Source of the DNA: Drosophila miranda
Lineage: Eukaryota; Arthropoda; Insecta; Diptera; Drosophilidae
Assembly (NCBI RefSeq): GCF_003369915.1
Contig: NC_046676.1
Coordinates: 14,800,001-14,864,000 of the forward strand
DNA: 64,000 nucleotides
Reading direction: 5' to 3'
The translations under genes were made by a program, and so were the position numbers. Positions 21,905 through 33,389 of this stretch are shown piece after piece (the stretch's first letter is position 1; the number at the start of each line of letters is the position of its first letter). The notes under the pieces are model-generated. The model made no database searches. It saw only the letters and a program-made list of their open reading frames with translations, and was not told the origin of the DNA.

Positions 21905-24184
21905 AAACTACGGCTCGCCAACCTTCTCCAGGAGCCCATCTCAATTCTCCGTTCTTGACCTTTCTTTTTCGAACTACAGAAATGGAACTATTAACTGGCA
22001 AGTCCTCAAAACAAAAATTACGAACAGCAACCACTTCCCAATTGTATTATCAGTGCAAGGCCTAAATGCCCCCCTCCAAGGCAAGAAGATCCTTCACAAC
22101 AGAATAGCCCGGATTCTGGGTGCAAGTGATTTCTCAAATCTGGAGGAGCTCAATGAAAAAGTGAAATCCCTGACCTTAAAAAACACGGTCACATTCCCAA
22201 GCAAGAACAAGTACGTTGCTAAGAAATGGTGGAACGAGGAAACGGAAAAACTTTTTCGCGTGAGAAACGCTTGCAGGCAAAAATTCTACCTCACCAAAAA
22301 ATTGGCTGATGCCAGAGCAACCTTAGAAGCTTAGAAAAAATCTTAGAAAGCGCAACTTTTCCAAGTTTATAGAAGAGGTCTCCTCATCGCCCTCTATGTG
22401 GAGCAGGGTAAAGAACATCAAAAAATACGGTCAAATCAAAAATGTAGGGAACAAATGGACGAACGAAGATGACAAAAACTTTCTCAATATGATTAAAGTA
22501 ACCCCATCCACGTCAAACAGTAGGCCCCCTAAGAAAATTCCTGCCCCTTTGTTAGGACCAGACGACCCGGAACCCCTGGAACTGGAAGAATTCCTGGCCT
22601 TCCTAAAAACCAGGAACCCCAATTCGGCTAGAGGCCCTGATGGCATCTCGTTCAGGATGCTTCAAAAGCTACCAAGTGGGAAAAAACAAGACATTTTTGA
22701 AATTATAAATAAAGTATGGCTGAGTGGCGTCATCCCTGAAGTCTGGCGCAGGATAAAAGTGGTACCCATCCCCAAGAAGAATGCAGACCCTACTTCCTTC
22801 CAAAATCATAGGCCGATTTGTTTGATTAACACGCTGTTTAAATCCATAGAGGGGTTGATAAAGTTGAAGTTGGACGAGCACATAGCAAACTGTGACCTGC
22901 TGCCGGTCAGGTCCTATGCTTTCAGGAGAAACAGGTCCACGGCTCTTTGCATCAACGACCTTATCAACAAAGTTCTGGCGCTGAAGGCGAGGGGTTGTCA
23001 GGTTGTCGCAGCTTGCCTAGATTTACAAAGAGCGTTCGACTGCGTAAGAGTGGATACACTCGAGCACAGGATGAGGGATATGCGGTTCAATACAAGCCTC
23101 ACGGCTTGGATCTCCAGCTTCCTTAACAGACGAATTCTCATAAAGGGCAAAAGCGAGGTAGAGGTGAACAGAGGTGTTAGCCAGGGTAGCTGTCTCAGCC
23201 CAACCCTTTTTAACCTTTACACAGCCGAACTACATGATATTAACAGTCATAACTGCTTACTGTTTCAGTATGCTGATGACTTTTTCATAGTTTGTTTTCA
23301 TAAAGACGTATCCATTGCGAAAGGGGTGCTGGAAGACAGTATAGATAAGTTCGAAGAAAAATGCAATAGGCTAAACCTGTCATTCAATCCGGTGAAGTCT
23401 AAAGTGATTTACTTCAACAATCGTAGAGCTGCGCTAAATATCTCGCATCAAGGAGTTGAGATCAGACAAGTAGAGCAGATCAAATACCTAGGCAGGACTA
23501 TCTCAGCAAACAACTCAGCCTCTGGTCACATTGATCTGGCCATCTCGGAATCGAACAGAAATTGTGCGTTTCTCAGATTACTCAGTGGGTGTCACTATGG
23601 TATCAGCCCCAAAAGAGGGCTTATATTTTACAAGGCATTTGTCAGAAGTAGGCTAGAGTACGCGTGCTCATCATTCTCCAACCTGTCCAAATCTGCCTTG
23701 GCCAAAATCAAATCCCACTGCAACCATCACCTCAGAAAGTCGCTGGGTCTGATAATCTGCACTCCCGTTCCTATCATATATCACATGGCAGGAGAACTTC
23801 CCCCGGACTACAGGATGAGATTCCTGGCGGCGAAAGAGTTGGTTAAGGTGTTTGCATTTAATCTCCCAGCAAGTGAAACAGTGTCAGCAAATAGGGATTT
23901 AAACACGGGCTACGTGTTGAGGTTTTCGAGGACACAGCTTCGTTTTGCACTAAAATTAGTTCCGACTTAGAATTTTTCAAGGGTTCTGCACACAACAAGC
24001 ACGCTATAGACCAGGCAGGTATCATGCTGCTCCACGGGGAAAAGAAGGATCAGCTGACAAAGGGTAGTTTTGAAATCTATTACACGGATGGGTCAGTCGC
24101 AGATGGGCATTCCAGCGCCGCTTTCCTGCACGATAGGACAGGTTTTTTAGATAGCTATTACACCCTAAAAAAAAAAAAAAAAAA
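21610..24184 (+). mobile_element. Non-LTR retrotransposon (endonuclease + RT + partial RNase H), defective
   Basis: An APE-type endonuclease is visible (IYAPPSTTVSQF, then GGDFNARSSIWGS near 21805-21840). Reverse transcriptase follows: RGPDGISFRML, NHRPICLINTLFKSIE, LDLQRAFDCV, GVSQGSCLSPTLFNLY, the catalytic QYADD at 23266-23280, and KYLGRTIS. An RNase H start (YYTDGSVADG) is near 24080. RNase H after RT places it in the I/LOA/R1-like group; the family is not named. It is 5' truncated inside the endonuclease. Frame is broken near 21865, near 22335 and near 23970, so it is dead. It ends in 18 A (24167-24184) only about 35 codons into RNase H, which implies a prematurely polyadenylated template. 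The 5' part is repeated inverted at 16228-16500. Confidence 0.88.
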
Positions 24185-24195
24185 TTCTTTTAAAA

Positions 24196-26456
24196 ATGGC
24201 ACACTCTGATAAAATTGAGGAATTTAAAGCATGGGCCACAAGTCTTGGCTGTCCGCCCAGTGTCATACCAGCCGATGAAGATCTCAGAAAGTAAGTTCGA
24301 AGCCATAGGCGCTAGGACATTAATGATTGTCAAATATCCGATCGCAGCATCTTCAAATCGCGCTCCCACCAGCTTTTTGCGCAACTGCAGAGACGTATTC
24401 GACCTCGAGAAGAGGTGGAGGAGGTAAGGGCAAATCTGCTCATCGCCCAGGTGGAGCGTCATAAGGGCAAGGTGGTGCCCCTAGCCTCGCGCAGCCTTCT
24501 ACCACCGCAGCTTCAAAGGCTCCAACAAATGAAGGAGCTGACGAAGGAGAAGGAGACAGCAGAACAAACTCTGAAGGAGGCCAGACAGGAGTATGATAAA
24601 CTTTCCGCCAGCATCAAATCAAAGAGTGAGCAATGCACAGAAAAAATGGCATCTTCTAACCTCCTACCTTATTCGCAGACATACAAACTATTAGGGCCAA
24701 GAACAAGCGAGATCTTCTGGAGTCAAAGTGCAGTATGCTGGAGCTGAAACTGGAGTCTATGAAAAAATCGTATGAGCAGGAGCTGAGGAACAAGGCCCAA
24801 ATCTTGGCGAGCACACCAGTCAAATTGAGTTCGGAGAACGCTAGCGAGAAGCGGGCCACCAAGGTAGTGGAACAGGCGCTCAAGGAGCTAGATACATTTT
24901 ATGGTGTCTGCAATGACGAGACCAACAGTGCAGACGCATTGGCCCAGGCCAAGGAGCGGCTTTGGAACGAAATGCGGATCATCTTTTCTAAAACTCCTAA
25001 TGCTCCACTTTTCAATGTAATAATGAAGATCAAGGAGAAACAGCTGCAGTACATAATGCAACTAAGTACGGCGAATAAGGGAAACACCCCAAAAGCCAAG
25101 CCCCTGTTGACCAACTACGAGGTAAAACTTCTGAAGACCAAAGCGGAGATGCTCGGACTGGCGGCCAGGTACCTTTCTGCTGATAAGGAGTTGAACAAGC
25201 TGGAGGCTCGCTTCTGCCAGGACTATACTCCTTTTGTTGACGAGCTGCAAAAGAAGGTGAACAGCTTCAATGCGATTGCCATTACCGACGAGGACAGCAC
25301 GGACGAGCTAATCAGCGACTTTCTTGTGCAGTTTACCATGCGGACTTTCAATATGGCCCGCAACGATTTCCTCGTCGAGCAAATTGAGCAGCTGCGCCAG
25401 GAGCTGAAAGCCGGCGCCAAGCAGCTCGAAAATCACGACCTAATTCTAAGCTCCGTGAAACAGGTGTACAGCGCAGAAAGCACCTCCATCAATCGCATAC
25501 AGGAAGATATGGGCCAGCTCTCGCAGATAAAAGAGAAGATCCTCTACTCGAGGAACATGATGAAGAACTTGCTAGCCACCCAGAGCCAGAATGCCAAATC
25601 TCAGCTGATCAGCACCAAGCTAAAGGTCAACAACATGTCGATGCTGAGCTCGGAAAGCTTCTACATGGCCAACGACAGTGTGTTCTGTAGCACCAAGCTT
25701 GAGTTCGATGGCAACAACAGCATTGCCAACTCCACTCTGGTGCCGGGAGCAGCCGGCTCGGCAGTTACTCTCACATCTGGGCCCGGCACCCTTGTGCCCT
25801 GCCACCTTCTCGAAGTAAACACGTTCGCCGAAATGCCGCTGGTAAAGTTTAGCTGCGTACCCCGATCCTGGTAAGTGGGGGTCAGAGTCGTAGCCCCCAA
25901 CATGAATGCAATTAATATTTAATATTTCTCTTCTCTGGTAGCGCTGGTTTGCTGTCGGCCAATCCGCTCATCGTTGAAGCCCAGGAGCTGGCCTCCACCG
26001 TTCAACTGGTGCCGGGCCATCTGCTGACACCCTTCAGGGCCCTGCAGGAAGTCCGTAAACGCATTTTGTGGGCGTCGGCAATTGCCGCACACACGTCTGA
26101 CTTGAAATTGAGTTTGCAGCCGTTAATTGGTAAGCTCGCATTCTCGACCCTTCCGAGTAGACATTTTGTATCATTTCCGTGTCTGACCCCGTTGTTACCC
26201 CTTCTCCACAGTGGATCCGCACGATTTGAAGCTGAAGGCACGTCGCCAGCAGGAGGAAATCGAACAAAAGCTGGACAGCATAACGGGCATCGCCGTGAAG
26301 TCCAGACTTCAGTTGCAGAAGGCTGAGCGCATCTATCACTTCATACTCGAGAATCCGTTGAATCGCTACGTGCCTCCCACAAAGGTCTTCAGCAACGGCA
26401 CCTTTTCCGACTACGAGTCGGAGTTCAATCTGTATTATCGCATGGCCACCATGTAG
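24196..26456 (+). CDS. dgt5: Augmin subunit Dgt5 (HAUS-type)
   Basis: Dgt5 belongs to the eight-subunit augmin complex, which recruits gamma-tubulin to spindle microtubules for branching nucleation. Exons 24196-24290, 24348-24625, 24679-25870, 25942-26129 and 26212-26456 join in one frame to 665 residues, close to the fly protein. Seen: a helical N-terminus (MAHSDKIEEFKAWATSLGC), long coiled-coil stretches (QMKELTKEKETAEQTLKEAR; LELKLESMKKSYEQELRNK; EQLRQELKAGAKQLENHDLI), and a C-terminal helical region (RRQQEEIEQKLDSITGIAVK) ending LYYRMATM. The start Met is chosen because it opens the frame that splices correctly. A retroelement poly(A) tract ends 11 bp upstream, so the native 5' flank is displaced by 8 kb. 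The coding part is undamaged. Confidence 0.9.
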
Positions 26457-27354
26457 GGCTCGGTTATGGCCACTAAATAGTTCAGGCAATTCTTAGAATG
26501 CATAACCTCAAAATACTTTGTAGATGGATACATCCCTCGAAGGGAAAATAAATTATAAATCTTACTTTTATATATTTTTATTCATTTTTTATTTTGTTTT
26601 GTTTTGGTTTTTATATTTTAGTACAAAGTCGAAATAGATTTTTTGTTGCGCCCCCATTACAAATTGGGAATACAATATGTCGGTATTCAAAAGAATTTCG
26701 AGTTGCGCTTAGGAGCTAATGATGTACACAACGATGTTGCTTGCCTTCATTCGGATATGAATTTTGCCGCGATTCCAATGCAGATTTTGAGGTTTTGGGT
26801 CTATCATGTTTTGCAGAACGAAAATACTTTAATATTTATTAAATAAACATAAAATACTCTCATAATTCTGAGATGTGTTGTGTAATTGGAATGCTGTGAT
26901 GTGTCGTCGTCGTCGTCATTGTCTTTTGCTTAGAATAAAATACATATTTAAAACATATACAGAGCCAGATCAGAAAACAAAGCGGACGAATGTGGTGGCT
27001 GGGCTTGATTCGGCTTTTGGGTTCGGTTCTAAAAAACTATATCTTAGTTATGTGGGCCCTTTCACTTAGCGTACTTAACTTAAGACATAATATTGGACGT
27101 TTGAAGATTGGACAGGGCGAAGCGGAAACGGAAAAGCAAAAGGAAACAGAAACAAAAACAGACTCTACAAAACATAGTCAGGAACAGAGGAAAAGAGAAT
27201 CGAATCATTTTGCGACGTCTGTTGGATTGATTTGTATATGATGTAGGTTACTATATATTATATCTATGTATAGTATATATTTATGTATTCGAGGGCTGAT
27301 TGATGGTTTGGACTTGGAGCGTTTGTAGTCAGAGTCAGTGGGGGGACCATTGGC
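26457..27354. other. Convergent 3' region of dgt5 and Lac
   Basis: AT-rich sequence, probably the two 3' UTRs. On the plus strand an AATAAA lies at 26548-26553, about 95 bp past the dgt5 stop. On the minus strand AATAAA-type signals (plus TTTATT) lie at about 26577-26595, giving Lac a 3' UTR of about 750 bp. A GTCGTCGTC run is at 26898-26912. No other gene seen. Confidence 0.5.
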
Positions 27355-30300
27355 TTATCTGGTGAAGAGCAGCGCCAGCAAAATGCCCACCAGGGCAAAG
27401 GAGGTGGCAGCCACATCCTCGGCTCCGGCATAGTACGCCTGGCCACAGGCCGGCGGGCACACGGGGATGATCGTCTCGAACAGGTTTACACGAGCCTCGG
27501 CCTCGCCAAAGCGATTGGTGGCCTTGCACACATAATCTCCGTACTGGCGCTTCTCGATGGTGATCACGCGCAGCGTCGAGTCGGTGTACTCGTCGGCGGT
27601 GGCAAAGTGCGAGATGCTGTAGTGCTGGTTGTTGGCCAGCTGGATGTCATCCTTGGTCCAGACAATGGCCGGCGGTGGGTAGGCCTCGATGTGGCACTCC
27701 AGATCCATGTCATACTGCAGCGCCTGGCCGAGACGGGGCCGTGGCACGGTTATCACTGGCGAAAACTCCACCTCAATGTTGATGTTGCGGCGATCTCCCC
27801 TGCTGACCCCGTTGTCGGCCACACAGTAGTAGGTGCCGCGGTCCTCCTTCTTCACCGACTTGATGCGCAGTATGTTGCCCACATAGGTGGCACTATCTGG
27901 AATGGATCAAAGACAACAGAGAGGCGATCATGAGTAAGGTTTAGAAATCTGTTATATTGCATATTTATATATCTCATTCAGCGGGCGCGTTCAAGTGAGA
28001 ACAAGCCACGATTAGTGCATGTATAAATGAAGCGGCTCTAAGCGGGTCAGGCCTCAGCCTTTTGTGTTTGTGCAGTGAAAATAGAGTCAAAAATCTGATT
28101 TTAATGAGCCAGCCGGGGCCACATCCGTTAGCACTTTGTGTGTGGGTGACCTTTTCCCTGCCTTTAACGCTCTTCCCGCTTCCCACTCCCCACTCCCGTC
28201 TCCGCCATTCGCTCCACTAACAATGGCAACGTTAATGACCTCTAACAAGTAAACCATTTTGTTGCTGGTGTGCCTATGACTCTACTGCCTTTGGCTTCGG
28301 CTTCGGCTTCTGCTTGTTTTTGCTGCCAACTAATTTTGAAAAACGTAGAGCGCGGCTGCACTTAGGCATAAGTGCACCAAAGGATAGCACGAAAGGGGCC
28401 TGGTGGAGAGTGGAGGGTGGAGGGTGGAGGGTGGTGAGGCGCCTGCATTGCAACAAGCAACTGAAGCGTAAACGGGAATACGAATGGGAATAGGAATTGC
28501 AGTGCGAGAGGTGCGCTCAGCCTCAGTGTTGGCTGGGCTCATAACCGGAAGTTGGCTCAGCGCAAAGAGAGAGAGAGAGAGAGAGAGAGATGCATATGTA
28601 GAGGGAGAGGGAGAGCAACGAGTGCAATGAGCCCAGGGATCTCCCAGCCCCCTCTCAACCGCACAGAGAGATGTACGAGTGCTCGTAGATGGTATTCATA
28701 TGTGTCTGTGGCTGCTCTTCAAACATTTGCCAAAACAATTCAGGCTCAAACAATTGACACAAACTATACAGAAAGTCCGGGGAGGGGCTGCATAGCAGCA
28801 GGAGAGAGACAGAGAGAGAGAGCATTGACCAAAACTCCGGAATGCCCTGGAAATATTGTATGTTTCATGCGAATTGCATTCCAAATGCGGGCAAAGGGAT
28901 TGAGCGGGGGGAGAGGGCGGCATGCCTACTCGACTGAAACATTTCAAATTAATTGCGCCTGGGAATCGAAGTAACACATTTCATTAAAATTGGATTGACA
29001 GCCTGTCCCCGACTCCCTATACCTCCCCCCTCCCACCCTCTGTAGCCATAGTAATCGACATGGCAATGGGTTAAGGCGGCCTCCTCACAATTGCAGCAAA
29101 TTGAACGAACGAAGCTCTTCTGCTGGCGGGGGGGCAACATCGTGATGCGGGCATTGGAGGAAACAACGCAACAAACTCATTTCAATATTAGAAAAACACA
29201 CACATGTCATGGCATGGCAGATATGCCTTGAAGACTCCAGAGAGCGACGCAGTCGTGGGCTTTGTTTGATTAGTCCAATGGAGCAGCAGCAGCATGACCA
29301 GAAAGCATTTGTCGCCCCCCATTGGACACAAGCCCAAGACAAACACTCCAGCAATATAGTAGCGTGTCGAATGTGGGATAGAAATGGCTATCAAGTGCCC
29401 CATTTCCAGGGGATCACACTGGCCCTTGGAAGAGAGGCAGTAGCCAAAGGGAGGAGCACCCATCCCTTTCAGAGCTCCAGGATCTAGTAGTGAAATCTTG
29501 TGGATGGAATATTAAGTACAATCTATCGGGGATGTTTAATTATGATCCAAATAAGGAGAGTCACAAAAATGCGTAATGCAAGTGATGTTTATGTTCCCAT
29601 AAAAAGCACAACAAAGTGCGAGCCGTAAAAGATAATTTTTCCCTCTGGCAAACAAATGAAATTTGTTGCGTTTGTAATTTACGAGCGTTTACTGTGCCTG
29701 CCAATTGGCTGTCATGTCATGTGTACTCGGCTAGGCCCAAAACAGGTTCTTTCTCTATCCCTCTATCCCAGTTGCTGTTTCTGTTTCTGTTTCTCTTTCT
29801 GCTGCTGTTTTCTGACTCGCAGCGAACTTTAAGTGCAGCAGCGTGACTCTGGGCCTGGTCTTGGTCTTGGTCTAGGCCTCGGCCTAAGCCTAGGCCAAAA
29901 GCGCAGCTGCAGTGGCAAATGCTTGGGGTTCAACGGGGAACGGGGGGAGGGAACGCACTCAAAATGACAAATGTGTAAGCATAGTAAAGAGTTTTGAGTT
30001 TTTCGACTGTTTTTTGTTTTATTTTGCTTTGATGGACGCCCGCGTGTCTGCTGGAGCACGAAATGATATGCGAGTCAGGTGTGGAGGCATTCCAGAGCTT
30101 CCCAGAACATTTGTCGCCTGTAAACCGTTTAACCGTTAGCATGTAAACCATATTTCCCTCCTTCCCCCTCATTCTTGGGCTTTGGGGCTGTGCAGACGCG
30201 TAATTGGGGCGTGTCAGAAAGCGGCAAATACTTAATTGCTAATTAGTTATGCGACAGAAGAGAGATCACAGGGAACGCTCGAGAGAGAGAGAGAGAAACA

Positions 30301-33300
30301 GATGGCTCTTTCTTGAGAGTGAAGAAATTCCGAGTCTGTTTATAATTAAACCCCATATAAATGCTCTCCGAATTGACTCCAGATCTGGTTCATTCTGAAG
30401 GGTCAAATGGATCGTATAGTAGAGCAGAAAGTCATTGAAACGGAACACCCCTCACGAATAGGAAATGTAAACGGAATTTGAGATATTTTAGATTTAGGAT
30501 TGTATTCAGGAATCGGAAAACATTTTAATGGCATCTAATTACAAACGAGACTCATTTATCACTCGAATTCCAAACAAGAGCTAGGCAAGGGTTGGCCTAC
30601 GAAAGATCTTTAAATGCAGACTGTACCTCTGGCTGATCCGTGCTGTTTGCTCCCAAAAACCAAACATTAAATATTGACAAATTATGAAGAACATTTCTGT
30701 ACAATCAAACTAATGAGAGAGTGATGCTGTAAGGAACCCGCATGTCATCAGGGACCAATAAAAGCGAACCAAAACAGAACCGGAAACACACAGATCTGTG
30801 GAGTCTGCGGAGTACATATCATATCCACAATCAAGCACCATCCATCATCCATAATTCAGAATCTTGGCTGTGTGTGTGGAGTAATTTCAGTTACTAATGA
30901 GAGAATTAAAAACACTTTGCCCGACAGGATGACGCGGTGCCTCGCTTCAGGGGCGGAGTGCGAGTGCACTCTCTGACAACTAATGAAAGGAAAACAGAAA
31001 CAGAAAGGAAAAAACAGAGACAGAGACAGAGACAGACCCCGAAGAGTCGAGTCGGCACAGAGTAATGAAAAATCAGACAGGCAGAGAGAGGAGTAACCAT
31101 TTGTTTTGGACCAGGCCTGGGCAGGAACCGAACCTGTCTGGGACTGTCTCCGCCTGCCATCAAACAAAATGAAAACAACGTTGGTAACACCCCTGCCACC
31201 ATCCCAGGCCTAGTCTCTCCCCTAGGCAAACAGCCAGAGATAAATTGTCAGTTAAAGGCAAACGAAAACAAGGCCCAAAGAAAATGAAAATTGTGCAAAG
31301 TGCAAAGGCAAAGGCAAAGGCAAAGACAGCGGCAAAGGTAAAGGTAAAGGTGAGAAGTGATGCAGACAAAGTGCAGGCAGGTACATATCTGGAGCTAGAA
31401 TGGTATGGTCTGGTCTGGTTCTGAAAGGATCCCAGCCATAACCGGGAACGCAGCGATGACTCTCGAAAAGCCAGCGCAAGAGGAAACGGAAAATGCATTG
31501 AAAACCCTGACAGGGGTGCCCCTAACTGTGGCAGGTGTGGACGAAGGTGGGTGCTCTGTAGCTGTTTGTGTGCTGGGTCCGGGTCTGTGGCCCGTCAACG
31601 GTTAAATGCGTCAGCGTTATGAGGCGGGCGCGCTCGCTTGGAAAATTTGTGACAAGTTCGGTGGAAAGGGTTACTCGATTGCCGCCACCGTTTCTAATGG
31701 TCTTAAACTATTCGGAAGCCGGCTGCCGCCGTGAACGCCATTTTGTCAGCAGGAAACCACCACCGAGGCATCCTGGAAGTGGAAATCGAATTTGGCATGC
31801 AAAAAAGTATGTGCACCAATCAGAGGGCAGGGCCAGACACCATGAGGGAAACAAGCGACACGGCAGTCGAAACAACAACTAAGTGGGAAAAAAATAAAAC
31901 ATTGATGCAACCGCTTTCCCTTTCCCTATCCCCGAGCGGTGTTGTTTTTTTTTTTGGGGGGTGCTGATCGGTTGAGGGGTGTGCTTGTCTGGGCCCGTCT
32001 GGGCCTGCAGCCATATTCGAATTTTCCTTTTTCCCATTTCAATTTCCTGCTATTTGGCAAGGAAAGCGCAGGAAAAGCATCAGACAGCACCTTCTTCTTC
32101 GACCTCAACTTGAAATGTCAACAGATTCTGAGGAACAGTTGCCAGAACCGAGCCGCGTGGAAATTATGAATGTTAATGCCAGTTGCGACACGTGTGACTC
32201 ATCGCCATAATCCAGTGGCAGAACGGGTGCGCTTTTAATGACGCTTCGCCCACTGCACAGCACACTCACAAAGCGCCAGGCACGAACCCCAGTGTACACC
32301 CGCACCCAACCTAACCCATTCCAGTCCAGACCAGTCCAATCCAATCCAATCCGATCCGATCCATCATGGCTCTGGGCGAGTCACAGATGGGTCATGTCTC
32401 TCGTTCCCACACACACACACCTCTCAGTTCTGTGCCCTGCGTATGGCCTGGCAAAAATCCAATTAAAAAGTGCACACAATGTTTTTTCCCCAATATGATT
32501 TTCACATTTCTTCTTTTTGTCGTAATAGGATTGACCAAATTTTTCCATTTCATTGACTTGATACTGATTTTTCCCGGCGTGATTTCATTAATTGTAGCAC
32601 TCCGCTTCGGTTCTAATAGCTAAATTGATGTGGCAGGAAACAGGCTGTTTAGAGGATGCATGGATCCCGAGTGGAAACACAACTGCATTTTCAAATCCTC
32701 AATTAACCGCCCAGTTCTGTCTTGCCCCAGAAGTCAAGTGTGGACAGAGTTGATTAAACCCACGACGAGGAGCGTCTCTTCAACCAACACCTGGCAGATG
32801 CAGTCCCATCCCCATCCCTGACATCATCATCATCATCATTATAATCATAAACATCATCATTCTCATAGTCATGGTTGTATTTTATGGAAAGAAATTGCAT
32901 GCCTGTGCAAATTTGTCGCCTCTTCCTGTTTTGTCACCCAAACTCATCAAGGAACATCCATCCACATGAAGTAAGAGCTTCCCTTGTGTTGGTGTTGGTG
33001 TTGGGGGGGTACACACACACACACACACACACACATGCACACACATAGATACTCGTATATCGAGCCTATAACAAGCTCTTGAGACATGTGAATGCACCCA
33101 CTTTGGCGGGTAGCCCGCCTCACACACTGCCTTCGCCTTGAAACCGCACACAGCGACATGGAGACACCCTCCCCAGTGACCCCCCACCCATCCCATGCCA
33201 TAGAGAGAGAGAGCCACGTCCCAGGTCCACCACCCGAGAGACGACAGACTCTGTTGTTGACTTTTCAAAAGTGATTTTCTTCTTTCGAGTAGTACATTAT

Positions 33301-33348
33301 AGCTACCCGAGTTATGCGGCCTGGCATGCCATTTATTGGATTACACTC

Positions 33349-33389
<41 letters not shown>

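Larger units (their letters stand above)
16216..24195 (+). mobile_element. 8-kb chimeric retrotransposed insertion (mars fragment inverted repeat + LINE) between target-site duplications
   Basis: The 13-bp AATTCTTTTAAAA occurs at 16216-16228 and again at 24183-24195, overlapping the poly(A) end by a base or two. It abuts the outer edge of the left inverted-repeat arm on one side and the LINE poly(A) tract on the other, so it reads as a target-site duplication. The contents from left to right are: an inverted LINE endonuclease fragment, a dispersed repeat, mars N-terminus (sense), mars middle and GKAP region, mars N-terminus (antisense), the dispersed repeat inverted, LINE endonuclease to RNase H, poly(A). 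The right copy of the duplication runs straight into the dgt5 start codon. The mechanism (twin priming on a read-through RNA) is inferred. Confidence 0.7.
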
